Assembly: GCA_014843695.1 (NCBI GenBank)
Contig: CM026400.1
Coordinates: 12,466,067 to 12,530,066 of the forward strand
Direction of reading: 5' to 3'
From: Archivesica marissinica
Lineage: Eukaryota > Mollusca > Bivalvia > Venerida > Vesicomyidae
DNA length: 64,000 bases
In this document: positions 12,826 through 57,655 of the stretch, piece after piece
Numbering within the stretch: the stretch's first letter is position 1
Layout: every line of letters begins with the position of its first letter
Program-made: the position numbers and the translations under genes
Notes under the pieces: model-generated
Database searches by the model: none
What the model was told of the DNA's origin: nothing
Seen by the model: only the letters and a program-made list of their open reading frames with translations

Positions 12826-13057
12826 TGCAAACTACTTTAATAATTAATGCGAGTCACTCAATCGTGAAAATGTAAACATGACCAATGACCTTTTACTGAA
12901 GACACAGTGTAATATGATTGGTCAACACGCGGCCTCATTCCCACGTGTATGTGAAACAAAGAGGGTGGAGTGCATTTGTTATCTGTGGATTGCCCCCGAT
13001 TGTCGGGTCGTTTTTTGGACCTGTGAGTTGATGTAACCTGCTCGGATTGATAAATGC
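12826..13057 (+). promoter_or_regulatory. ZMYND19: probable ZMYND19 promoter and 5' UTR
   Basis: This is the unique, repeat-free 230 bp directly upstream of the start codon. It contains CCAAT at 12882-12886, an inverted CCAAT (ATTGG) at 12917-12921 and an E-box CACGTG at 12942-12947. No TATA box is evident. The transcription start cannot be placed from sequence alone. An out-of-frame ATG at 13054 overlaps the true start. Confidence 0.4.
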
Positions 13058-46437
<33,380 letters not shown>

Positions 46438-46508
46438 AACGGAGTTGCCTTTCCTTACTCCAATATTCATCAAGCATCTATCCACACATATTAATTAGTT
46501 TCCTGTGT

Positions 46509-46668
46509 ACAGTTAAACCTTGGTTAAGCAGTCAGCCAGCTGTTGTTGGACAGAGGTGGCTGCCTGATAGAGGTTTATATATGGAACACATTGAGATGCT
46601 GGGAAACTTATGGTTTCTTGCCACAGGCTGGTTAATGAAGGTGATATCTAACAAAGGTTTGGCTGTAA
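46509..46668. mobile_element. MITE-like repeat, CAGTCAAACC family, copy D
   Basis: ACAGTTAAACCTTGGTTAAG at left, AACAAAGGTTTGGCTGTAAT at right; interior GGTGGCTGCCTGATAGAGG. It lies 70 bp after the ZMYND19 stop, so it is probably transcribed as part of the 3' UTR. Confidence 0.65.
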
Positions 46669-46702
46669 TTAGTTTTCCATGTATTTGATTCACCTTTTCA
46701 AT

Positions 46703-47772
46703 ATCTTGTCTAGGATTAGGCTAATGGTCTAGGATTAAGTTATTGTTCTAGGATTAAGTTTCTAGTCTAGGATTAAGTTTCTAGTCTAGGGTTTAGCTAC
46801 TGGTCTAGGATTAAGTTACTGGTCTAGGATTTAGCTACTGGTCTAGGGTTACTGGTCTAGGATTAAGTTTCTAGTCTAGGATTTAGCTACTGGTCTAGGA
46901 TTAAGTTACTGGTCTAGGATTAAGTTTCTAGTCTAGGATTTAGTTACTGGTCTATGGTTAAGTTTCTAGTCTAGGATTTAGCTACTGGTCTAGGGTTAAG
47001 TTTCTAGTCTAGGATTAAGTTTCTAGTCTAGGATTAAGTTACTGGTCTAGGATTTAGTTTCTAATCTAGGATTTAGCTACTGGTCTAGGATTAAGTTTCT
47101 AGTCTAGGATTAAGTTTCTAGTCTAGGATTTAGCTACTGGTCTAGGATTAAGTTTCTAGTCTAGGATTTAGCTACTGGACTAGGATTAAGTTTCTAGTCT
47201 AGGATTTAGCTACTGGTCTAGGGTTAAGTTTCTAGTCTAGGATTTAGCTACTGGTCTAGGGTTAAGTTTCTAGTCTAGGATTTAGCTACTGGTCTAGGGT
47301 TAAGTTTCTAGTCTAGGATTTAGCTACTGGTCTAGGGTTAAGTTTCTAGTCTAGGATTTAGCTACTGGTCTAGGGCTAAGTTTCTAGTCTAGGATTTAGC
47401 TACTGGTCTAGGGTGAAGTTTCTAGTCTAGGATTTAGCTACTGGTCTAGGGTGAAGTTTCTAGTCTAGGATTTAGCTACTGGTCTAGGGTGAAGTTTCTA
47501 GTCTAGGATTTAGCTACTGGTCTAGGGTTAAGTTTCTAGTCTAGGATTTAGCTACTGGTCTAGGGTTAAGTTTCTAGTCTAGGATTTAGCTACTGGTCTA
47601 TGGTTAAGTTTCTAGTCTAGGATTTAGCTACTGGTCTAGGATTAAGTTTCTAGTCTAGGATTTAGCTACTGGTCTATGGTTAAGTTTCTAGTCTAGGATT
47701 TAGCTACTGGTCTAGGATTAAGTTTCTAGTCTAGGATTTAGCTACTGGTCTAGCTACTGGTCTAGGGTTAAG
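46703..47772. repeat. 38-bp minisatellite (two 19-bp halves) downstream of ZMYND19
   Basis: About 28 units alternating GTCTAGGATTTAGCTACTG and GTCTAGGGTTAAGTTTCTA. No AATAAA lies between the stop codon and this array; the first canonical-like hexamer I see is ATTAAA at 47804-47809, so the array may be within the 3' UTR. Confidence 0.94.
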
Positions 47773-47803
47773 TGTATCCCATATGATGTTTTCTGTAGTA
47801 TTT

Positions 47804-47809
47804 ATTAAA
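47804..47809 (+). terminator. ZMYND19: possible ZMYND19 poly(A) signal ATTAAA
   Basis: First common poly(A) hexamer on the + strand found by eye after the stop codon, 1.37 kb downstream and just past the 38-bp array. Weak on its own: AT-rich sequence gives such hexamers by chance. Confidence 0.25.
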
Positions 47810-47814
47810 CCTGG

Positions 47815-48060
47815 GATTTGACGGGGACGTCGATTAATGAGTAAAGTTTCGGACCCCGAGTGGAAATCATTTTTATTCCGATCTCTGTTAAATGATTTAA
47901 TTAGGTGCGAGTATTTCTTATTTCTGTTGAGAGTTCATAGTTTTGTTTTCATAAAACAACGTTTTATTTTTATTATATGTATTTTTAATTAGCATTTATT
48001 TAATTGATCATTAGTTTATACAAATTTATTTTAACTGGATTGTGAAACCAGTTATTACAA
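47815..48060 (+). other. intergenic AT-rich stretch
   Basis: Nothing recognised apart from low-complexity AT-rich sequence. Confidence 0.4.
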
Positions 48061-48237
48061 CTTATATTAACCAAACTCGAGACCTCATTCCTGTTGGAAT
48101 CCATCGGCATGAGGGAGAGAGTAGAGGTAATGTGGAATTTAAATGCCTTGCATAAGGACACAATCGTAACAGCTCCAGCAGAGCTAAACTCTGGGCCTTC
48201 CGCAACTGAAGCGAACGCGCTATCACGACTTCCACAA
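48060..48237 (-). mobile_element. tRNA-derived SINE (family D)
   Basis: On the - strand GTGGAAGTCGTGATAGCGCG, TTCGCTTCAGTTGCGGAAGG, GGAGCTGTTACGA, GGCATTTAAATTCCACATTA and GATTCCAACAGGAATGAGGT. The same order is found at 59690-59857 and, in + orientation with an internal deletion, at 57428-57545. Confidence 0.7.
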
Positions 48238-48299
48238 ATTGATCATTAATGCTATCAGTGCAGTAATATTTCATGGCTGTTTTCCGCTGTATTGTACTA

Positions 48300-48893
48300 T
48301 CCATGTACCGTCTCGTGAATGAAACATTCACCATTTGTGGACCATGAAACATTCACCATTCGTGGACCATGAAACATTCACCATTCGTGGACCATGAAAC
48401 ATTCACCATTTGTGGACCATGAAACATTCGTGGACCATGAAACATTCACCATTTGTGGACCATGAAACATTCGTGGACCATGAAACATTCACCATTTGTG
48501 GACCATGAAACATTCGTGGACCATGAAACATTCACCATTCGTGGACCATGAAACATTCACCATTCGTGGACCATGAAACATTCACCATTTGTGGACCATG
48601 AAACATTCACCATTCGTGGACCATGAAACATTCGTGGAACATGAAACATTCGTGGAACATGAAACATTCACCATGTGTGGACCATGAAACATTCACCATT
48701 CGTGGACCATGAAACATTCGTGGAACATGAAACATTCGTGGAACATGAAACATTCACCATGTGTGGACCATGAAACATTCACCATTCGTGGACCATGAAA
48801 CATTCAGCATTTGTGGACCATGAAACATTCACCATTTGTGGACCATGAAACATTCACCATTCGTGGACCATGAAACATTCGCCATTCATGGAC
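48300..48893. repeat. 25-bp minisatellite
   Basis: About 24 units of CATGAAACATTCACCATTCG plus TGGAC; some units lack the CACCATT block (16 bp) and some read TGGAACATG. Confidence 0.94.
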
Positions 48894-49320
48894 CATACGA
48901 TGTTTTTATCTCTCGCCTAAAAGTAGATATTCACTGATAATGTGGCTCTAAATACAACAGAAACATCACGCAGTAACTGTATTGCTTGTCCACCGTCTCA
49001 ACATAAACATGTTTTTCTGTCCCGTGTGTTGCCATTATTACATATATTATAAAATTTAAATATCATTTATCAAAATAATGTGAAATGTACGAGCCATAGA
49101 TATATCATACTTCATGCAGCCATCTAACACAATAGAAGCATTACTTCATGCAGCCATCTAACACAATAGAAGCATTGAATTGTTCAGAGTCATTCTTGTT
49201 AGCTCATTCTGTTCTGTTTACATCATTAAGATGTAAGTTTTTAACTACATGTACATTCCAAATATACAGATTATTTTTATTTTTATCGGTAGTGCATTGA
49301 TCCGAGGATGCTGTCTCATT
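48894..49320 (+). other. intergenic, with one 38-bp duplication
   Basis: ACTTCATGCAGCCATCTAAC plus ACAATAGAAGCATT is present twice in tandem at 49109-49177. Otherwise AT-rich unique sequence without a recognised gene. Confidence 0.45.
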
Positions 49321-49324
49321 GTTA

Positions 49325-50040
49325 ACTCCCCGTCGTTAGGAACACCTCTCGTCGTTAGGAACATCCCCGTAGTTAGGAACACCCCGTCTTTAGGAACACT
49401 CCCCGTCGTTAGGAACACCCCCCGTCGTTAGGGAACCCCCCCCCCGTTGTTAGGAACACCCCCCGTCGTCATTAGGAACACCCCCCGTCGTCATTAGGAA
49501 CACCCCCCGTCGTCATTAGGAACACCCCCGTCGTCATTAGGAACACCCCCCGTCGTCATTAGGAACACCCACCGTCGTCATTAGGAACACCCCCCGTCGT
49601 CATTAGGAACACTCCCCGTCGTCATTAGGAACACTCCCCGTCGTCATTAGGAACGCTCCCCGTCATTAGGAACACTCCCCGTCGTCATTAGGAACACTCC
49701 CCCGTCGTCATTAGGAACACCCCCGTCGTCATTAGGAACACTCCCCGTCATCATTAGGAACACTCCCCGTCGTCATTAGGAACACTCCCCCCGTCGTCAT
49801 TAGGAACACTCCCCGTCGTCATTAGGAACACTCCCCCGTCGTCATTAGGAACACTCCCCCGTCGTCATTAGGAACACTCCCCGTCGTCATTAGGAACACT
49901 CCCCCGTCGTCATTAGGAACACTCCCCCGTCGTCATTAGGAACACTCTCCCGTCGTTAGGAACACATCTGTTGTTAGGAACACCCCCATCGTTAGGAACA
50001 CCACGTCGTTTTTAGGAACACACACACCCCCCCCCCCGTC
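49325..50040. repeat. C-rich 19-23-bp minisatellite
   Basis: About 32 units of CGTCGTCATTAGGAACAC plus 4-6 C, flanked by shorter CGTTAGGAACACC units. Strong C/G strand asymmetry: each - strand unit has a run of 4-6 G, so consecutive units could in principle form G-quadruplexes. Confidence 0.94.
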
Positions 50041-50120
50041 GGAAGTCAGCTGTAGCAAGGGGCATGAGGGTCAGCTGTAACAAGGGGCATGAGGGTCAGC
50101 TGTAACAAGGGCTAAGTTTT
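50041..50120. repeat. 26-bp tandem repeat, three copies
   Basis: GTCAGCTGTAACAAGGGGCA plus TGAGG repeated three times. Confidence 0.85.
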
Positions 50121-50261
50121 TATTATGTTTATCCCTCCAAGAAGGGCACAGAATCTGTCTCTATTGTTAATTATGTCATCATAACGAACCATTGTCTTCA
50201 CATATTTCCATCCATTCTTGTGTTCCAAAACTGATCTAGTACGTTAGTATATAGGGCAGGA

Positions 50262-50425
50262 CTTATTCTAGGTCAGAATGTTTGGGAGAAGTGAAAAAGC
50301 GCACGATCACGATCTTTAAATGGCGTTATTTAATCAATTTGAAGCACAGGATCACCATTAAATACAACATTTTAAGAGGACTGCCAGGGGGCGAAGTGAG
50401 GGTCCCTAGGGCATAAGCTTAACAT
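50262..50425 (-). mobile_element. MITE-like repeat, CAGGGTTCATTC family, inverted fragment
   Basis: On the - strand: GCCCTAGGGACCCTCACTTC, GCCCCCTGGCAG, then CTTCTCCCAAACATTCTGAC. Same order as the copy at 45860-46142. Confidence 0.55.
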
Positions 50426-50580
50426 GCATTGTACTTAGACAGCTACTGTGGACTATTGCTTGCATGACACGACTATTAATTTGTCGAATTTAAGCACAGA
50501 TATTGTTTAGCCTGCCTTTGTTACAATACCAGAATTGTACTCGGGTGATGTATTACAATAAAAAAATTTGCGGGTAATCC

Positions 50581-51286
50581 CTGGGGTGGCGAAATCAATA
50601 GCCCGACCCGGTCATTTGTTACGCCGGGCAAGTAGATTTTCGAATGTAACTTGTCCATGGACAAGTAAAAATACCGGCGAGCGCATTTACTTCATGTTCC
50701 CGTGGCATTTAAATCGTATTTTAATGAGAAAGCATCGGCAAATTTTCTTTATTTTCCTGCGGAACTTCCGCAATGAACACAAGCCAGCCGACAACGGTGG
50801 CGGACAATAATTCCCAGCCGACAGTAACCTGAATAAGAACCGGAAATGTCAAGAGTTATCGCCCGTCACATAAAAACGGTGTAAAATGCGGTGCGTATGA
50901 AATTTATTTTCCGCTCAAAACAAGCCAGCTGTCGATAAGAAAAACTACTGTCGAAAATGGCTTCTTTGGCACTGAATAGTGAGCAAAGTAGGCGATGTGA
51001 CCCCATAATCCCGGGTATGGGTAATTTAAAGTGCTATAGCGCATGCATCAGTTACAAGTATACTACGCATCGCTAAATCGATATACGGGAACGGATACGT
51101 GACGCAGCCTTATTATTGAAGACGACCGGTAAACAATCATGTAACTTAGCGGGACTGTGTATCGATTTTTAAATAAGGTTGGTTTATATTATTTTAAAAA
51201 ATAAAGTTTGGATATACGGGCAAGTGGGTTTTCACTATACGGACAAGTAAATTTTCAAATTCTCTGATTTCGCCACCCCTGGCCTC
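50581..51286. mobile_element. hAT-like non-autonomous element, about 700 bp
   Basis: The left end GGGGTGGCGAAATCA and right end TGATTTCGCCACCCC are inverted repeats. Subterminal CGGGCAAGTAGATTTTCGAA and (inverted) AATTTACTTGTCCGTATAGT also correspond. The CAGGGGTG-type terminus fits hAT elements. The largest interior ORF (about 80 codons, 50568-50810) shows no transposase motif. Confidence 0.65.
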
Positions 51287-51487
51287 CGAAATGTTTAGAT
51301 ATGATATAGTTGTAACATGTGTGTGAACATTAATGCTAGATAAATCTGTATGTTAGGAATAGTCGTGACCTTTAATAAATGTTTTGTTTGTTTTGGTATA
51401 AATTACAACTTTAGATTTAGCAAATAATTGTATATTATTCTCAATTTGTTTCTGTTAACAGTTGTTCAAGATTTTTTGTTAAGAAGG

Positions 51488-51645
51488 CATGTGCCAAGTG
51501 TATGCATAGTGTTGGTGGCATGTGCCGAGTGTATACATAGTGTTGGTGCCATGTGTATGCATAATGTTGGTGGCATGTGCCAAGTGTATGTATAATGTAT
51601 ACATAGTGTTGGTGGCATGTGCCAAGTGTATGTAGTGTGTATTTC
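51488..51645. repeat. imperfect tandem repeat of about 30 bp
   Basis: Four to five units of AGTGTTGGTGGCATGTGCCA plus AGTGTATGCAT. Confidence 0.8.
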
Positions 51646-51764
51646 ATGTGTCGATGGTATTATTTGATACATTCCCATACAGCGAACCATTCCAGTAAAG
51701 ATTTGTGGTGCAACATAAAATCATGCATTCCTTGAATTCAAATAATATTGAAAGATCTGTGTAT

Positions 51765-53436
51765 AACACTCGCTAGTACATTGAACAGGATATATAGCTG
51801 TAGGTTAATCATACCGTGTGTAACACTCGCAGCAGATTAATCATATGTGTAACACTCGCAGCAGGAGGATATATAGATGTAGATTAATCATATTGAGTGT
51901 AACACTCGCAGCAGGATATATAGCTGTAGATTAATCATATTGAGTGTAACACTCGCAGCAGGATATATAGCTGTAGATTAATCATATTGAGTGTAACACT
52001 CGCAGCAGGATATATAGCTGTAGATTAATCATATCGCGTGTAACACTCGCAGCAGGAGGATATATAGCTGTAGATTAATCATATTGAGTGTAACACTCAC
52101 AGCAGGATATATAGCTGTAGATTAATCATATCGCGTGTAACACTCGCAGCAGGAGGATATAGCTGTAGATTAATCATATCGAGTGTAACACTCGCAGCAG
52201 GAGGATATATAGCTGTAGATTAATCATATTGAGTGTAACACTCGCAGCAGGAGGATATATAGCTGTAGATTAATCATATTGAGTGTAGATTAATCATATT
52301 GAGTGTAACACTCTCGCGTGTAACACTCGCAGCAGGAGGATATATAGCTGTAGATTAATCATATTGAGTGTAGATTAATCATATTGAGTGTAACACTCTC
52401 GCGTGTAACACTCGCAGCAGGAGGATATATAGCTGTAGATTAATCATATCGAGTGTAACACTTGCAGCAGGATATATAGCTGTAGATTAATCATATTGAG
52501 TGTAACACTCGCAGCAGGATATATAGCTGTAGATTAATCATATTGAGTGTAACACTCGCAGCAGGATATATAGCTGTAGATTAATCATATTGAGTGTAAC
52601 ACTCGCAGCAGGAATATAGCTGTAGATTAATCATATCGCGTGTACACTCGCAGCAGGAGGATATATAGCTGTAGATTAATCATTGGTGTAACTCACAGCA
52701 GGAATATAGCTGTAGATAATCATATCGCGTGTAACACTCGCAGCAGGAGGATATAGCTGTAGATTAATATATCGAGTGTAACACTCGCAGCAGGAGGATA
52801 TATAGCTGTAGATTAATCATATTGAGTGTAACACTCGCAGCAGGAGGATATATAGCTGTAGATTAATCATATTGAGTGTAGATTAATCATATTGAGTGTA
52901 ACACTCTGCGTGTAACACTCGCAGCAGGAGGATATATAGCTGTAGATTAATCATATTGAGTGTAACACTTGCAGCAGGATATATAGCTGTAGATTAATCA
53001 TATTGAGTGTAACCTCGCAGCAGGATATATAGCTGTAGATTAATCATATTGAGTGTAACACTCGCAGCAGGATATATAGCTGTAGATTAATCATATCGCG
53101 TGTAACACTCGCAGCAGGAGGATGTATAGCTGTAGATTAATCATATTGAGTGTAACACTCACAGCAGGATATATAGCTGTAGATTAATCATATCGCGTGT
53201 AACACTCGCAGCAGGAGGATATAGCTGTAGATTAATCATATCGAGTGTAACACTCGCAGCAGGAGGATATATAGCTGTAGATTAATCATATTGAGTGTAG
53301 ATTAATCATATTGAGTGTAACACTCTCGCGTGTAACACTCGCAGCAGGAGGATATATAGCTGTAGATTAATCATATCGAGTGTAACACTTGCAGCAGGAG
53401 GATATATAGCTGTAGATTAATCATATTGAGTGTTTC
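51765..53436. repeat. 47/50-bp minisatellite with composite blocks
   Basis: About 33 units of GTGTAACACTCGCAGCAGGA, (GGA)TATATAGCTGTAG, ATTAATCATATTGA. Composite variants with an extra GTAGATTAATCATATTGA and CTCTCGCGTG occur near 52270, 52370, 52880 and 53300, indicating repeated block duplication. Some units near 52600-52760 have scattered single-base losses. Confidence 0.94.
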
Positions 53437-53530
53437 AACTTGATTTTAAAGAAACACAAGCCTCGGGTCACAAGTTCCAGAAATTAGTTACACCCGACCA
53501 GATTACAGTATCTATACATGTATATTACAG

Positions 53531-53692
53531 TCCGATTGGCGTAGTGGTTAGCGCGCTCGCTTCTCACCAATGCAACCCAGGTTCGATCCTCGCACCGGGA
53601 AGTATGTGAGATGGTACGGTGGTCTCCAGATCGGACAGGTGGGGTTTCCTCCCACACGAATAACCACAGCTGCGCCAACGAGAGTGATTAAT
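53531..53692 (+). mobile_element. tRNA-derived SINE (family E)
   Basis: Head GATTGGCGTAGTGGTTAGCG, CGCTCGCTTCTCACC, B box GGTTCGATCCTCGCACCGGG, then AAGTATGTGAGATGGTACGG, GATCGGACAGGTGGGG and TTTCCTCCCACACGAATAAC. This body is like SINEs I know to be widespread in molluscs. Single copy here. Confidence 0.8.
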
Positions 53693-55772
53693 ATAGGTTG
53701 TTCAAACTTGCTTTGCAATCGTTTTTATTTTATATATGTGTTACAGTATCTATATGTTAAACATGTTGTACACGTGTAGTTGTTGGTATGTAAATGTGTG
53801 CATATGTATTGTGTAATATGCAGGGCTGTGAATCCAGTTTTTAGGTGGGCGTGATCCTATTCTCTTTTTCCCCCACCAGTATTTTGCCAATTTTCCATTC
53901 TTGTCCCTGAATGTAAATATCTTACAAGTGATTATGAAACCTGCATTACGGGGCTGGGGATGTAATTCATTACCGGGGTGGATTCAGGGGAGGAAACTCG
54001 AGAGCTGAAACCTGTGTTTGCTTATTGTCATCCCTTCCATAACATGTGCTAGTATATTTGATTTGATTTATACATACTCCACAAGCGGTCAATTACTCAT
54101 GTCATCTCCATACTGCTGATAAACTTACGAGCAATAACCTGGAACTAATGTAGGATATATTTCTCGGCAATAACGTACTAGACATTTCATGTTGAATATA
54201 TTTCTCGGCAATAACGTACTAGACATTTCATGTTGAATATATTTCTCGGCAATAACGTACTAGACATTCTCGGCAATAACGTACTAGACATTTCATGTTG
54301 AATATAAGTATCGGCAACTTTTCATTTTGAATATATGTGAGTAAGGAAGTTTCAGAATATCGCAACTTCTACCAAACATTCATTTCTTGGAGGAAAAATT
54401 AAAATAATTGTGTTTGAGCCATGTCTTCATTGCAATGTAAATTGTGTTTACAGTTCAAATTATTCCTCATCAAGTTATAATATATCCCTACTCATTTTAC
54501 TCGTCTTGTGCCATGTTTTAAATTATTTACTTCTGTTTCTTTATTGTTTTTTGTACTAGGTATTGTTTAATTCAAGAACTGTTCTTTGTCAAGTTGACAT
54601 ATAAATAATTTTATGATGTAGGTAAAATCCACTTTTGAAATATATTGTACGACGATTCTTGGAGAATTTCAAAATATGGACATGTTAAATAGCTTAACCC
54701 TTCCACCATAGATATAGAGATATGTTTTGTCTTATTCCATACATACACGGTGCAATTTATCTATCCTAGTCAATGAATAGCAGTCCACTTACCTCCATGG
54801 AGGTGTGTGAGTTATCCTCCATGGATTACCTCCACCATGTTTGTTCGTCTGTTAGCACGCAAAAACTTAAAAAAAAAAAATGGATGGTCATGATTTTTTT
54901 GGGAAGATCGGCTTTTAAAATTACACTGGCTAAATAATATAATAATTTTGCTACTCTGTATTATTATATAAGGCAGAATGGAATCGGCTTCCGATTTAAT
55001 CCATTTGCTCTTATATATTAATGTTACAACATTATTTACGATGTAAATTGTGATGACTAAGCACGTTTCAATAAAATGGGGATGGGGATGTCTTTTGAAT
55101 TATTTTTATGATTGACTATACCTAGTGCTGCTATTATCACACGATGTATGTGAACTTTTCATCCCTATGCTTCTGAATGGACTGCCATGTATGGAATTTG
55201 TTCAAACCTAGCTAGGGTTATTTAAGGGTGGCGACGGTTTGTCTAACATTACCGTCTGATCCCTATTATTTTGTAATGAACTCTTCCAACTAATTTGTTG
55301 AAAGGCAGTTCAAAGCGAGCTGTATGGTGCAGGTTTTAGGTGGGGGGTGTTAAAATGGAATGTCCTTTCATTACAAACACAATAGGGGTCAGTGTAATAT
55401 ACTCTCTTCCTCCACCTAATTTGGTGGAGAAGTTTGAAAGCACATTTGCAGTGGTAGTATAGAAGTATTTGTTTATGTAATGTTGTATGTGGTGAACTAA
55501 CTGTGTGATGTGAGTGCCCCCTAATACACTAGTCATATATATATATACATTGTACACTTTACTAACATGATTTTACCTAGTCGAGTATGTTCTAGAACTA
55601 ACGGACCATATAGTCAAGCATTGTTTGTATTTATCAGTAGTATTTATAATGTGTTTTTTTCAGCTTTAAGTTATTTTGATTTTGTGGAGAATAAGCACGC
55701 AAGATTTGGTCGAGCAATGTACTAGCATTTAATGTAACAATTGTTTATTTTTCAAATTGCAAATCGAGTCAA
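53693..55772. other. intergenic AT-rich region
   Basis: A 39-bp tandem repeat (ATTTCTCGGCAATAACGTAC, TAGACATTTCATGTTGA; about four copies) lies at 54155-54305, and a perfect palindrome ACCTCCATGGAGGT at 54791-54804. No exon, tRNA or transposon end recognised in the rest. Confidence 0.5.
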
Positions 55773-56214
55773 TTAGGGCCGTCGCGACATATATTATTCC
55801 GCTTCGAGATAATAAAAAAACAACTATAATGCATTCATTCTCCAGACACATCAGCTGACGTACGTTCTAAATGAGGACTTATACACAGGAGATTTCCTTG
55901 CTGCAGTTGGTTTAACATTTGTGTCAACAATATTCTATATATCATCGGGAGTCGGTGACCCCTGTCTACCCATTACCATTGTCATGGCCTCACTAATGAC
56001 TTCTCCGCAATAAAGCAACCTGTGTAAAATATTGCGGAGAACTCGAGATACAAAACATCCAACGAATAGTCTTACAAATTATTTCGCGATGAAAATAATG
56101 CCCCGGAAGTTGAATCAAATGCCCCGGAAGTTGAATCAAAGCCATTTTCCATGGAAGAAATAGTAACGTAGGGTTTTTGTCAAGATCTTTTCAATCAACC
56201 GCGACGGCCCTAAT
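55773..56214. mobile_element. MITE-like element, TTAGGGCCGTCGCG termini
   Basis: TTAGGGCCGTCGCGACAT at 55773-55790 and CGCGACGGCCCTAA at 56201-56214 are inverted repeats bounding 442 bp of non-coding sequence. It contains the tandem word GCCCCGGAAGTTGAATCAAA/T (twice at 56101-56140) and TTCTCCGCAATA/TATTGCGGAGAA inverted words. Superfamily not assigned. Confidence 0.65.
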
Positions 56215-56758
56215 GTATATACGCAGAAATAATTTCTATGTTTGCCTTATTATTGTTGCAATACGTCTGTACCGTGAAACTACAGATCGAAACCAGTTTG
56301 GAGGACCCCCATAGTAAAGCACTGGTGTAGACCTCGGTTTGGTGGTTATTGGTGCCCGGGTATATAATAGCTGGCGGCGACTTGCCAATGTTCACAGTAC
56401 AGATATTTGTGTTGTATACAGTGCAATAGTTTTCCATTTTTATCGCAAATGGGGTAACCCCGACTTGCATTCCACCGCATTTGTTTAAGAGGGTGCTATT
56501 TTCACCAAATACGTTGCAAGCTCATGAAACGTATCGCATTACTCGACGTTTATTATTTCTACACGAGATCATGTCGCTATTATTCTGTGTTTTCGTTTTA
56601 ACACACATTCCGTGTTGATAGCATTTCAAGTTATGTTTACACATTCCATGTAACTGCATGTTCAAAATAAGATATTTTACAGAACTTCCTCGTTGTTTTT
56701 TAATATATCACTGGGTTGTCACGGTGACGAAGTAAAACGGCGGCGACGGTGCAGGTTG
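56215..56758 (-). other. region downstream of the dioxygenase gene
   Basis: Contains AATAAA on the - strand at 56549-56554, about 205 bases past the possible stop at 56759, a plausible poly(A) signal for the - strand gene. No other feature seen. Confidence 0.35.
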
Positions 56759-56873
56759 CTATGGTAACTCAAGACAGTGTTTCGTTTCTCCATCTTGGAA
56801 TAATTTCACGTGCCTGTTGACATTGGTTATTTCCCATCCACGGTCCGGCAACACGCGTGTCAAAATCTGCATC
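56759..56873 (-). pseudogene. phytanoyl-CoA dioxygenase-family gene, last exon, apparently frameshifted
   Basis: After acceptor GGTAGAG|GAT the frame continuing from the previous exon reads DADFDTRVAGPWM, typical of this family's C-terminus, then diverges (GNNQCQQ...) to a stop at 56768-56770. In another frame the sequence right after GPW reads WEITNVNRHVKLFQDGETKH and stops at 56759-56761; WEI-x-x-x-N-x-H also looks like family sequence. One extra base or two missing bases near 56831 would explain this. It could be a real disabling change, a lineage-specific tail or an assembly error, so the pseudogene label is provisional. Confidence 0.55.
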
Positions 56874-57084
56874 CTCTACCGACAGGAAATAAAATTATTA
56901 TTTCTGATGCACAATACACAAGAACATTTTGATAAACTATAGGCTTGACACTATACAAAAATGTAGTATTGCTTTGGTAGTGACATGGAGTCATTTTTAA
57001 AACGTTGGATATGGTTTTGAGCCTAAACCATTGTCCACACCCCCAAGCGCCTGCGATGGCATGGTGTACATAGTTTTAGCGAAC

Positions 57085-57259
57085 CTGTGCCTCGTGTCTG
57101 TTGATAGAGTCAAAGTTATCCCAGTCGATTTGTAAGTTTGAATCTGCTGCCGACCTCATCAAAACGGCATCCTTGAGTCCATACAGTCCAGCGGGGTCAG
57201 ACGGCCGTTGCCACCGCAAGTCCACGCTCCACCGTACATGATCAGACACATTGTTGAGA
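57085..57259 (-). CDS. phytanoyl-CoA dioxygenase-family protein, penultimate visible exon
   Basis: Acceptor TATTACAG|T, donor CACAG|GTTCGC. Completes the Ser of PHRS and encodes LNNVSDHVRWSVDLRWQRP, then SDPAGLYGLKDAVLMRSAAD and WDNFDSINRHEAQ (58 codons, ending in phase 0). HRS-L-x-N-x-SD-x-x-RWS-x-DLRWQ is a hallmark of a PhyH (PF05721-type) subfamily of Fe(II)/2-oxoglutarate oxygenases. The Arg of RWS is the expected 2-oxoglutarate carboxylate ligand. Substrate unknown. Confidence 0.85.
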
Positions 57260-57427
57260 CTGTAATATATGCAACGGTAACGGGATTCTAATACCATCAT
57301 TTATTGCCTGTCGTTGGATATTACTATGCATCTTTGTGGTCATGTTTTTGCAGTGTTTACTTCAAATTACTTGATACAAAATTGTTCAGCTTGACTGCGA
57401 AGCAAAGTTATTACAACATTAGTTCTC

Positions 57428-57545
57428 TTGAGACCTCATTCCTGATGGAATCCATCGCAGAGGCAAAGTGGACGTCGTGATAGTGCAGTGAACGCGCGTT
57501 CACTTCAGGTACGAAAGAGTTTGAGCCCCTCTGGAGCCGTACACT
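57428..57545 (+). mobile_element. SINE family D, rearranged copy
   Basis: GAGACCTCATTCCTGATGGA and ATCCATCGCAGAGG join directly to the head in the other orientation, GTGGACGTCGTGATAGTGCA then CGCGTTCACTTCAGG. It is a composite of two oppositely oriented family D pieces, in the intron of the - strand dioxygenase gene. Confidence 0.55.
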
Positions 57546-57655
57546 CGTATTTCACACAAGAATAAATGTATAGGCAGGCAAACAGCATACACTATAACCC
57601 ACCTTCCCAGTTCCTCAGAGAAGTAAGTATATGGAAGTGACAGACAGTTATGTTA

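Noticed and set aside
49325..50040. Telomeric-type repeat (TTAGG-like words in CATTAGGAACAC)
   Set aside because: TTAGG occurs once per 22-bp unit rather than as a direct short tandem; it is an ordinary minisatellite.
50568..50810. 80-codon ORF inside the hAT-like element
   Set aside because: No transposase or other motif; likely chance in a less AT-rich stretch.
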